This document shows, one piece after another, positions 1-40,400 of a stretch of 64,000 bases of DNA; position 1 is the stretch's first letter; the number at the start of each line of letters is the position of its first letter. The stretch covers positions 248,001 through 312,000 of the forward strand of contig JAANDG010000026.1 of assembly GCA_036852015.1 (NCBI GenBank). Reading direction: 5' to 3'. The DNA is from Pelodera strongyloides (lineage: Eukaryota; Nematoda; Chromadorea; Rhabditida; Rhabditidae). Under the pieces are notes generated by a model, which saw nothing but the letters and a program-made list of their open reading frames with translations, made no database searches and was not told the origin of the DNA. The translations under genes were made by a program, and so were the position numbers.

Positions 1-3000
1 GCTGGATGATTGTGTGGGAAACAATGCCTCACACATCTCTCGGACATCAAGTGAAGTCTCAACAATTCACGATTATCGCTCGGAGCAGTGCGAGCAATCA
101 GTTCTTGTATGATTTTACAGTAGTACACATTGATGTGTGGGAGCACACGTTCAAAGCGAGTGAGCAGATCTTGAAGGAAATTAAGCTGCGCCTTTCCTGG
201 CATCTAAAAATGTTATTATTAGACGCTTTAGTCCAGACCCCCCATTATGAATGTGATTTTCAGGGTAGCAACTTGTGCACACAATTGTCCAATTCCAGGA
301 ACTTCATGGTATTGAATATTTGTTCAGTTAACATGTTATTACTGTCCAGTCAGGCGTTGTGAGGGTCTGCAAGGATACAAAGTGCATATGTTCATCAAGG
401 GATCGGATCTGGAGCATCCGGGAACGACAATCAAGGGATGGGGAGGGAGGGAAGGAGGACTCCGGGAGAGGGGCCTTTATAAAATCGGTAAAAACGAAGC
501 CGCGCTCAAAATATCTCCCTTAAACTACCTGTTGGAAGTTGACATGTGCCACTGAAGGCACCTGAACATTGTATGCTAGACTTTATGTATGTATATTTAA
601 AGAGCAATTAGGTTGCAACTGATCCATAGGTAACTGAGTTTAAAACTCTTCGTACTTGCAAATACGGTATCTGTGTTTTAGTTTGAAATCAAATGTGTGT
701 ATATCCTACGTTACTGCCACCAAAATTATCCCACCTGATCAACTTCTTTGTCATCAAATACTCTCTCAATAAATCGCATTGCGCCGATACCCTCGAGTAC
801 GTAATCCTGTGTGAGCTAAAAATACAGATAGCTAATACTTTTTAGTGAAAAAAACTGAGATCACGCCTAGTAAAATTATGCATATATCGGAAAAATTATG
901 TTGACCATGTGTCCGAGTAAATGGGCGCGCAATTTTATGAGATAACTACCATATTATCACATTTCTTGCACGTGATCATCTGTGTGAGTGGGTCCTTATT
1001 GGCGCCGGATCCAAAAACCATAATCTCCGTCTTCTCAAAATCCTGAAATTTCGGAAAATGAAAAGTCTGTACTATATTTAAATGTAATGCATTCACAAAA
1101 ATAGTCATGGGGCACATAGTTTGCATTACTATTGCTTCTAAAAAAATCTCACCGGACATTTTGGACAGAGAATAGATGACAACAAATGGTCCTCCGGGTC
1201 CATGCACCGTTCACATTCGCATGTAAAATACCATGTGTCCTTTAGAAGTTTTCGACGTTGCTGTTGGGAGCTAAAATGCTGAAATTCTGCCACCGAACGT
1301 CTTACAGAGCAATCGTAAATTAGGTGTCGGTCATTGGATGCACGGGATTGAATTCACGATTATTCTGTGAACAATCATAACATCTATATAAGCGATATGG
1401 AATTATGAAGAAAACTCCCACCAAAGAAGATCGATGTATGTATAGAAGGTCTGTTTGTGGTCGTTGAGGTTGACACTGCTGTTAAGTGCTCGCAGTGTGG
1501 CTTTGAAACTGAAAAAATACGAGTTCTGTTTTCGACCGATACAGCTATATATTTGGATAAAATGCAAAATGCTTTGGAAACTCACCCGGTGCAGGTGTAG
1601 ATGGCTGTTGGTCGGCAACTGTGATCGTAGGAGCAGAGATCAAGGTAGAGGCCTTTGCCGATTTCCTAAATTACAAAGCATTTTGCTTAACGAAATGCTC
1701 TCAATATAAATTGTGACCTTCACTTAGCACCATCTATCACTTATTTGTAATTATCTCTTATGTAACTGCAACTTATGTAACTTAAGGTGATTACTGTCAA
1801 CTATCACTCGAATCACTTGTGAAATGTGGCCTAACATAAGTGTACAAGCGTTGCCAATAAAGAACACGCAAACAATTATAAAAATAGTGTTCCTACAGAG
1901 GTGTTTCATAAAATGTAACTAACCCTCATGTAACCCTTGTCGCTGATTGCGTGCCTGTTAATATAATTTCGACAATGGAGCTCGAACACAACATCTCTTG
2001 GCAGGAGGAACTTCTTATCATAGAACTTTTCCAGATTTGCGAAGATTTCTGCAATCGAAAATAGTAAACAAACAGAATTTATAAGAAATTTGGTTTGAGT
2101 CTGAAAATATCCAGTAGACACAAATGGCAAAGTTGAACCTGCTCACTTGCTATTTATTCCACCGGCGAAAGGAACAATTTGGTAAAAGTTCTTTCTAGAA
2201 TATGACATTTGAATGTAATGTTGGACAGTCCCACCATTGAACTTCTTCTGGTCGAATTCGCATGTTTTCATCTCCTCTGTATGTGTCCATATTTCCATAA
2301 CGGATCTCTTAGAGGTTCGATCCTGGTAGAAAGTCGGGTCCTCTTTGTCCTTACCGGCCTCGATCGTCTGAAGCATGTTACATACAAAGCGTAGGATAGC
2401 GCGATTTATCTGACTTAAAGAACACTTCCTTCGTAGAACAACATTCCGTCGTTGGCACAATTAGACGGTAAAAGAAACATCGGCAAATTATTTAAGGTTA
2501 CCTTGTATCGTAGCACAATCCTTCCAAGAAGTCGCACTTCAATATCAGGAAGAAATTCAACCGTACGGAACCCTTTGCACTCGGCCTTGAAAGACGTAAA
2601 AAAGTTAAATTGCGCTCAAAAATCAAATTATAAGTTTTACATTGGTGGTCATTCTTTAGTTTGACAGCTTGCGCGGGTTAGAATTTCGTCCAGCACTGAA
2701 GTGATACACATCAACAAATACACAAAACGAATTTTTGAAAAAAGGCTTAATATGCATTGCATAAGCAACATTTACAATACGAAAGTGAATGAAGGAAATG
2801 CCACACAAAAATAGCAAAAGTTTAAAAACCTTATGATCCTTCCACCCTAATGTTTGGCATTGTTTATTGCAGAAAATTGCCATTCCGCATCCTGTGCAGT
2901 GCCTAAAAAACAAGTCAAACAAGCTTATAATGAACCAGAAAGATGCGAAGAAGAACTTCCGATATGCCAAATGACAATATTCTATGAATTATGTTAAACG

Positions 3001-3504
3001 TTGGCGACGTCGCAAGAGACATTTCAGCTAGATTAAAGTTTCATCATTGCGTCTACTATAAAACTACAGGGCTGAGTATTCGTCTGTGAAATCGTGTGTA
3101 ACATTCACATCTGTGGAAGTTATTAGAAAACCAGGTCTCTTCAAAAGCATAAAATTCGAGAATTAAAATTATATCTTCGACTATATAGCAGTTCATCTTA
3201 ATCTATAAGTAAATCGTGACCATTTTTACCTTCAATATTGACGAAAACTTTGCGTCTTTCAGTGTTATGTAACGAGACTGTCACAATACCGACGACTTCA
3301 TACTGTAGTCTCCCCATGAAGGAATCGTTTAACATTTTTCGGGACACTGATCCTTTACACTTTACATTATACGCCAACCGGCAAAACACACCTTTTCTGT
3401 GGACATTCTTCCAAACAATACCAACAATACGTTTCCAACTCATCGGTGATTAGAGCATATGCAAACGGATAAAAGTCCAACCGTTTAGCGGAACCCTCAC
3501 CCAT
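1..3504 (-). CDS. SMYD-family SET/MYND domain protein, 3' end outside window
   Basis: Lysine methyltransferase-like protein of the SMYD family. Coding exons, 5' to 3' on the minus strand: 3392-3504, 2830-2902, 2502-2585, 2235-2367, 1924-2048, 1586-1665, 1422-1508, 1153-1270, 950-1042, 735-815, 1-203 (continues off the window). All phases join. About 396 residues are visible; the family is usually 400-500. Counting from the ATG at 3504, a full MYND zinc finger is present: C27, C30, C40, C43, C49, C53, H61, C65. The SET core appears as VFELHCRNYINRHAISDK and then YDHSCRPTAIYTC (about 189-201). A post-SET cysteine cluster follows (CECERC, 249-254, and CPKC, 267-270). The last exon, FPHNHPA, is typical of the SMYD C-terminal helical domain. 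The ATG directly abuts a TTACAG acceptor, so it is either a trans-spliced start or an internal exon with an N-terminal S-sequence exon not found. By position it may be the counterpart of C. elegans set-30 (ZC8.3, from memory). Both asparagines of the usual NHSCxPN are replaced, so activity is uncertain. Confidence 0.88.
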
Positions 3505-5746
3505 CTGTAACAAAAAGAATTTCAAATATATTCGGTATACAACAAAAACCAAAAAATCAAAGAAAATTACAGTAAATATAAGAATCTCACGACAATTGCG
3601 AATGTACATCAAAGGATCAGCGAAAAGATTTTCTAGGTTTTACATATATATTCATAAAACGCAAGCTGATATGTATAAAGAATGAAAAGCGGGAAGGAAT
3701 CCACCGAGGACCTCATCTACTGTTGCTGGCACTGTGCAAATCCAGAGCTGGTTTGAATGTTTGTTTGTTATTCGAGAGGCTCCCCCGGACCGTGGACCTT
3801 CAAATTATGCGGATATCCATATCCATAAAAAAGATGCTTGATTTTTTAGTAACACAGAAAAAGATGCAAACATCTGTGTTTGAAACGTGTACACGTGTGA
3901 TCGAGTTTAAAATGACTCGCGGTTAAATGGGAAATCAGCATACACTTTCATTATTGATTGTAAAATAAAAGATGTAACTATAAAAATCATTGGTTACGAC
4001 AAATTGTAGTTGAGTTGCATAGCGAATGGTCGTTCTCTGGAAATCAATTGCACTGTGTGCTAACAGAAAGCGGAGCACTCTTACGATCGGTTCTAGTGTA
4101 ATATTCGAGATGTGGCGCTAGGTCCAAAGCCGAAGATAACACAATTACATTCTAGCACAAAGTAAATGTCCTGTATTCAATTATGCAAACGATTAGTTTT
4201 TAGAAAATTTATGAATTCTCGCCCCCAAGGAGCATACTGTCAGTTCCGTGCCTAGTGTAATATATATCCACACAAAGTGATATATAGTAAAGAACGTGCA
4301 CACGCTGAGAGATATGGCAAATACAAAAGAGTGAGCGGAACCTACTGTAGGTATCTGAAAATCAAATTCACAATTTGGACATATAATGGTTACAATACCA
4401 GAAAAGTAACCTTCTGTCTGCACGAAAAAATAAATAAATACCGACTTTTTTTGTACGTACTTCGGTTAACAAGCTGAACCAGAATGCTCCCCCTTTTAGA
4501 TAAGAATGCTCAAAACCCACACACCAAACAAAATCACCAGTATTCGCACCTTTCTAACGATATTACAGAATGCAATGACTTACAATTAGTGCTTTTATCA
4601 AAAAAAGAAAATTCTTCAACATTTACACACAGCTAAAGTCAAGTAGTGTTCATTTAATTCAAAGACCGAATTTCATGATTCATTTCCTTCGCGCGAGATA
4701 ACAAAATAAAAGATTCATCTGCAACGCTCAGCTAACCATAAGAGCATTACTATTATAAGAATTTAATGTGTTTTGCTTCTTCAATGCAATATATACACCT
4801 CATATTTCCTCGAATCAACGTCCGTTTTATAAAACTCTATTTCCAAGTTGGCATATGCATTTTCTTCTTGCGTATACATTTATTTGAAATACTTTATACT
4901 GTTAACAAAGGGTTAAGTCGTCGGCGGTCCCGCACGGACCGCTTGAGTACTGTACAACTGGCTTGGCACGTTGCCATCTGTTCTCGAGTTATTTTTATTC
5001 TTTTTTTGCTGGGCACCTGCTGGTTTGATTCATTGCATATTTAATGGATCGAAACCGCCCAGATAATATCTAATTGTCCTTCTAATTGACAAATGTTTGG
5101 TTGTTCAATCTTCACTTTTCGCCCGAGTCCTGACTACCTGCTTTTGAAATAGTCTTTTTTTGATTTTCATTTCTGCTGACTTCTTTCTGTGGTTTGCTGT
5201 GCTCCACTGTTCTCTATGTAACGTGGCTTATTGCTATTTGTTACGAAAATTTGCCGTTTTGCACTAGAATATTGCCTTTTTTCCGAAAGATTCAACTAGC
5301 GGTGATATTCTGATGAGATGTGTGGACAAAATTGCGCGACAACATTGTACTTATGAATTTTGGTCGATTAATGTGAATTTGCGTCCAAGAGATCTTTCAA
5401 ATTAGAAATAACCGGAATTTAATCTTTGGTGTATACGGAATTCAGTTTGCAGGCTTTCTCTACGACGGAGATCCTAATCTTTAAGCGCATTCTTAGCTGT
5501 CTGCTTGTGGATACGTCATATATTTCGGCTTTCTTAGTGACTTTGTTATGAACTTTTTCTGCTAGCCTTTAAATTTCGGAGTTGGTCGCATATTGTTTGC
5601 TGTACTTGATTTACACTTGTATCGGATTTTTTAGATGAAAAGTGTACGTTGCATTCTTCACTAAGCTTGTACATTCCATCCAATATTTTTTCAGGGTTTG
5701 GCTTCTCGACTTGTGGTGTTGACAAAATCCTGCCAGTTTTCGAAAC
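3505..5746. other. Divergent intergenic region between SMYD and PI4K2 genes
   Basis: About 2.2 kb separates the minus-strand SMYD gene from the plus-strand kinase gene. It should hold both promoters. It is AT-rich and I see no convincing coding exon, though a short N-terminal exon of the SMYD gene could be hidden here. The right end contains the putative trans-splice acceptor of the kinase. Confidence 0.6.
5691..5746 (+). promoter_or_regulatory. Putative spliced-leader acceptor and 5'UTR of PI4K2
   Basis: A strong acceptor (polypyrimidine followed by TTTTTTCAG, ending at 5694) lies 52 nt before the ATG at 5747, with no coding exon recognised upstream. This fits SL trans-splicing, but an untranslated first exon joined in cis is also possible. 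Confidence 0.45.
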
Positions 5747-35153
<29,407 letters not shown>

Positions 35154-35495
35154 ACTGTCAGAATCGAACATCCATGTCCCCACATGTTCTCCGTTTGTCT
35201 TATGACGAGGTTCACTATCCCGTTTTTGTGTTTATTCGATTGACATTTTTCCTTGCGCAATTTTACTGACTGGTGATGAATTGTGTGATTTTGCTACATT
35301 GGGTCTTTTCTCTAATGCTTTCGTTGCATGTTTATAGTTGAAATATAGCACCTTTTTTAATTATTTAGCTAAAAAATTGCTGCGTAGTCTGTACGCAGAA
35401 ATTCCGTACTATTTTATTACATTTAAAGCACTTGGACATTTTCTTTGATGATTCGTATAGTTTGCCATACAGAGCGATAGCAGCCCTCCAGCCGG

Positions 35496-35525
35496 GCTCC
35501 GTAGGCCACACGTGGCCTACGGAGC
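35496..35525. repeat. 30-nt near-perfect palindrome downstream of PI4K2
   Basis: GCTCCGTAGGCCAC and its exact reverse complement are separated by only 2 nt (AC). The palindrome is GC-rich in an AT-rich setting, 343 nt after the stop codon. It would fold as a stem-loop in a transcript of either strand. Confidence 0.9.
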
Positions 35526-36340
35526 ATTTAATTTTGTTTTATTTTTATTCAAGCGTTCACCGGAAATCCTATGATGACATCCGGTTACAGTGAATTACAT
35601 TTGATGTTGCCGATTGTCTTGCTACGTTCGCATCGTTGTGTATACTTTGAGTGTAGTGTTGTAGAGATATTGCGGTGTTGAGTTTCTAAACACGATGTAG
35701 TGTCGTTTAACAAATACTGTCGTGGAGAAGATCCCTCAAAATTCATTAGTAGAGCTAGGCAAGTGAAAAAGTTTGCTAACTGTGACCTAACTACTCGTGT
35801 ATCTATAGAAACGTATCAGGTCACGGTTCATGAAGTTCAGAGCTTCCTGCAGAGTCGAAATGATGCTCATCTTGTTTAGAAATCCATTTCGACACTAGAA
35901 CCTTCGCCGCACTGTGATGAGTTTTCAGTTGCTTGGTTTTGTGCAATTATCGATATGTGTTACTTATTCAGTGGTTGCTGTTTGTGAGTCTTTTTGTTTT
36001 CAACGTATTTTTTTGTCACTCAAAGGCGAAATATAGTATATCTATCGAAATAGATGATGTCTACGGAAGATCTATGTACTATTGAGATTCTGTTGTTTTT
36101 TCATAAATTAGTGGACCTGATGAATCGAGAAATAACGCTATACTGTGTTTCGGTCTGATTGATGAGTTTCTAAATTCATTGTGTATATGTAGTTCTTCAC
36201 CCGGTATTTTTTTGCTAGCATTTGGTATGCTCTTTCCATTCCATTATCTTAGTGCGCTCAACTACTCATAAAGTTTGTAATCTTAGCATCCTTCTCGGTC
36301 TTTTTTGTATACTTAATTGTTGTAGAGAAATGATGTGCTG

Positions 36341-36346
36341 AATAAA
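36341..36346 (+). terminator. Candidate poly(A) signal of PI4K2
   Basis: First AATAAA after the PI4K2 stop codon, giving a 3'UTR of about 1.2 kb. It lies 247 bp before the mariner relic. Confidence 0.4.
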
Positions 36347-36592
36347 ATGTTGACTGCAAAAGGTCGAAGTGTGCAAATTTTTAAAAATATCTTGGATACT
36401 TAATGTGGACTCAATAACGGCATAGCGTTTTCAGATCGAACTCACCACGTATGCGCATATAATCTCAATTACTGCAAACAATTTAACCATAGTGGAAAGA
36501 AGAAAGTTCATTTCTATCGTGGCTAAAACATCTTTAAAGAAGGGGTTGTTTGTTGTATTTGCAGAGTTCGTTGAGAGTATGAATGGTATCGG

Positions 36593-37485
36593 GGTGGTCC
36601 AATAGTTTTAAACCCTAAAAGAATTTTTCGTGCGTTTTCATTGAAACGATGTAATTTTTTTGCGTGAAGGTTTGTTATACTATTCACTAAGGCGTTGCGA
36701 AGAACCATGTTGATATCTTTACTGCTTGCTGAATCTTGCTGTCGGAAAGCGAACATGCCAGCTTGATCAAATCCGTTGTGGGGAACGCGCCTCGGGTATT
36801 CTTTTTTCAGACGAGTTTTATTCACGAACCGCTGGTATACAGCCACCAAAATCGGCATGGCATGTGTTTTGCAAATCGGTCCAGGAAAACGGAGACAAAA
36901 GAATCGTAGCTCCAGCCGCTATTGTGAGCTGGGCGGCTGTGACGTCGACCGAAACGACCTCGCTGGTTTTTATGGCTAACGGCGTCGAAATGCACAGTGG
37001 AAATTATCTACAAAACGTTTTTATGTTCACTTTACTTTTGCAGTGCCGTAATTATTGCAATGGAATACGCTTGACCGTCAATCAAGACTCAGCGCCATCT
37101 CATGAGTCGACGATTGTGTAGGGCTGTTCTCGTACCTGTGTTTTCTGGATTTGCAGATATGCGGAATAGCCGCAGTATTCGTCCGAACTGAATTCTTCCG
37201 ACTTTTGTATCTGGTCACACTTGGAGGGGAAGGCATACGCCGCACTCCGTACTGTCATTATGAAGGTATGGGCTGAAGTGTCGCCAACTACCTGCGTTCC
37301 ACGTAGGGCTCGTTTAAGATGCATCTGGAGACTGTGTGAAGGAATAGGAGGGATATTTTAAAATTTTGTATTTGCTTTATGCTGCAAAACTTTAAAACCC
37401 GTTGAGTAAAACCAATCACGAGTTCATTGCATTAAGATCATTGTTTTGGCTGTAAAATTCCAGGGTTTAAAACTATTGGACCACC
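36593..37485 (+). mobile_element. Degenerate mariner-family transposon with 24-bp inverted ends
   Basis: Perfect 24-bp terminal inverted repeats, GGTGGTCCAATAG at the left end (36593-36616) and its complement at 37462-37485, enclose a transposase relic. At 893 bp the element is shorter than the usual 1.2-1.3 kb, consistent with loss of N-terminal helix-turn-helix sequence. A clean TA target duplication is not obvious at both ends. Confidence 0.9.
36726..37361 (+). pseudogene. Mariner transposase pseudogene
   Basis: One reading frame runs from 36726 to the TAA at 37359-37361, broken by stops at 37119-37121 and 37167-37169. Mariner landmarks in order: ILFSDE (first catalytic Asp), SWAAVTSTETTSLVF (usually VMVWAGVTxxGKTPLVF), NQDSAPSH (second Asp), SSELNSSDFCIWSHLEGK (usually SPDLNPxDYxIWSxLE) and a GIGGIF end (usually AKGGHFE). 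The third catalytic Asp is replaced by Glu and the D-D spacing is about two residues short of D34D. The product cannot be active. Confidence 0.88.
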
Positions 37486-40400
37486 TTATTTAAAACGGAT
37501 AAATGGTACGGTTCGGTTCAGGTTTGTTTATTCTGATCAATAATGTCTGGGATACTAAGTTTGGATGGCTACTGTTTGGAATCACACCCAAATTAATGAC
37601 TATGACACATAAGTTGCGCGAAGGGTATTTTGTGGATGGTGTTCCCCCAAACTATTGTTTATCAGGTACTTCACCCAAATTAATTCAGTCTCGCCAGGTG
37701 GCTGAAGCCCCTTCATGATGTGGTGTTATACCAGTTGCTGCATATAATTGGGTAACTACAGAGTTCACACAAGTTAATTCTCTTTCACTTACCCTAGCCT
37801 TCCCTGCAGTTTAAGAAGAATGTTGACACTTCGCATCAACTTTCAGTGAAACGCATGACTACAGGATCTGTGGAGAGCGAAGTTGTATGGGCTGGATTTC
37901 GGCAAGAAGTGGATTGCAGACCTTATTAACCTCAGGCCGACTGGGAGGCCGAGTGGGAGAAGAGGATTCAAGGAGACCGATCCTGCTTGAAGAGGATACG
38001 ACCCACTTCATTCTACTTCTTTAATAAAGATGGGCTTCGCCCATTTTCCTAGTTCTGCTTCGTTTATGTCAGTGTTGGTGGTGCATATGTTGGATTTTGG
38101 ATCAATTTTGCCGGAGACAGGCAATCTTTGACAAAGAACTCGTCGAAGAACACTGTTGAAACAAGGACGCAATATACCCTTCTGCGAAAAAAAACGAAAC
38201 ACAATTCTAAAACACAGTAATTATATAATCGCAGTGCTCAACACCCCTTCGGGGTGTATTCCATATCAATCATCGTGCCGGAGATGCGCACCTATGCTCG
38301 GCAAACTAGATAACATTGCTAACGGCATTCCTATTTGTCATATAATATGCCAACGGTCATAGTAATCGGCAAGGATTTTACAGCATACAATAGTAGACGC
38401 TACTGTAATGTACTGTTGTATACCTTCGTTATGCAAAAAAAAACGTAAAATTATAGCCAAACCCGTTTATAGGAGTATGTGTGATTCAGTTGAAAATGTG
38501 CATCATATGATGGTTTTTAAATTATAGCTCTAACTCTTTAAATTTAACTTTTTTCGGAATGGCAGCTCATCGCGAGTCGTCTGTCTGTGTGCTTCGGTCG
38601 ACTGGCTTATATTTACCTTCTTTCCGCAATAGACCAAATGGCTTTACTAATTGATTTAGCCAACTTTTCTGAATGGTCACTAATGATTTTCTTCAATTTT
38701 ATATGTCCAGGGATGCCAAATAGTTCGGCGTATGTTTGTTAGCGGTAGAATGTACTCTGAACAATTATGCGCATTCCTAGTATTCATGCATCAGCTCCAT
38801 GTGTGGAATGTTGTTCAGGTTCTTTTGCCCCAGATATGGCCTTTTCCATGACTTTTTTCTACTTATTTGTCTGGAATTAGGTGGTGAAAACAGCCAATAT
38901 GCTTTTTTATATTACCTTGAGCCCTATATGCCTTTGACAAGCAATCATTGAAAAAATAATACAATAATTTATCAACTGTTTACCGATTGCTCGTCAGGCG
39001 TTCAATCTTAACACGTACGCGTGGATTGAACTTTTAGTTCTAGAATAATCTTCTTTTACGCACCTTTTGGCTTACCAGTGAGTGCATTGGGTAGCACATT
39101 TTTTTACGTTTTATTGAAACGAATACTCCGTTCAAATAACAAGACTTTAGTTGGTGTTCGCCCACATAACACATCTCATGATCCCACAAATGCTGTAAAA
39201 TTCACATGAAATTCCTAATATTCTATTGTTTTCAACACTCAGCATGTGCGTATGTGCGTCCGTGTGCGGCTGTTTGTGTTTGCGTTGTGGGATGGATCAC
39301 GTGGCTTGGCATTTTGCCAGGTCCAGTCGGGGCTATGCTCGAGAAAAAGCCGGCACAATTGAAAAAGCCCACCCGTTGGCCACAATGGCAACAAAACAAC
39401 ATCAACTCATGGAAAAACACAAATGCCTGGCCTTGTGCACGGAGAGAATTGGTCAACTGGCCTGTTTAACGGCGTCTCACTACGCGTAAGCAGCTTTAAT
39501 TGCTGCGGCCGGAAACTATATATTAACGGCAGTGCTAATAACCGATGGACTTTCATGCATTCGGCTTAACTAAATGAGTGATTATGGTTAGTGTGAAATA
39601 ACACCACTTAAGAAGCTAGAGCTCTTAAATGTGTCTAGCCTGTGTGTGTTTTTTTTTCTATCTGGTTTGTATTTATGTGCACTTTTTTATGGAATGGGAT
39701 AAATAGTTAATAATAAATGAAACATGGATAAATACTGCAGGATCTTGGTAACGAGAATATAAACTCCAAATATTCTTTATTGTTGCGTCGTTTTTAATAA
39801 TAGTAACCCTAAATGGACGTTGTGTGTTCATGCATTAAATAGGCGACCGAACATGTAAATTCGAATTTGTATGCCATGCATCTTGAATCTTGCTATTTGC
39901 CGATATCTGCATATATAAGCTGAAATTTGCTCACTGTCGGTTATGCCAGGGGGACAAGTAACGCGTTTACTATGGAACATGTGAACTTTGAAATTCATTT
40001 CCTTTTAACTGTAAAACGTTTGACAACTTTTGCTGTTGTTTCCTTAATGGGGAACACGAATTCTATTAATACAGCCAACTTCAAAAAGGGCCTACATATT
40101 CCCTTTAATCACGCTTGCCAAGTTTAAGTTCCCGTTATGATTCTGAAAGTCGACTGCCCATATGCATGCACTTTGTTACCCTGCTATAATGATTGTTTCT
40201 TCATATTTGAATACGAAAATAGCAAAAAAAAATTAATTAAAAAAAAATAAAGTTTGCTGGAACCGGGTGTTTAAATAGGAGAAGATATGGGAAGGGAATC
40301 AGCATAATAGGAGTTGTTCGGCGATACTAGCACGCAGGTTCAAGACATCCCAGTTTTCAGAGGAACTACACTCCGTAGTTTCTGTATTCCGATCTTCCAC

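Larger units (their letters stand above)
35154..36592. other. PI4K2 3'UTR and flank
   Basis: T-rich sequence after the PI4K2 stop. It includes a 30-nt palindrome at 35496-35525 and a first AATAAA at 36341. No coding exon is seen. Confidence 0.6.

Noticed and set aside
2305..2325. tRNA B-box-like GGTTCGATCC
   Set aside because: It lies within a SMYD coding exon and no matching A box or cloverleaf is present around it.
36523..36858. 111-residue minus-strand open frame
   Set aside because: Antisense to the mariner relic; transposase landmarks are all on the plus strand.
37860..38202. Possible coding remnants on both strands near 38.0 kb
   Set aside because: Short open frames with no recognisable family; I could not tie them to a transposon or a gene.
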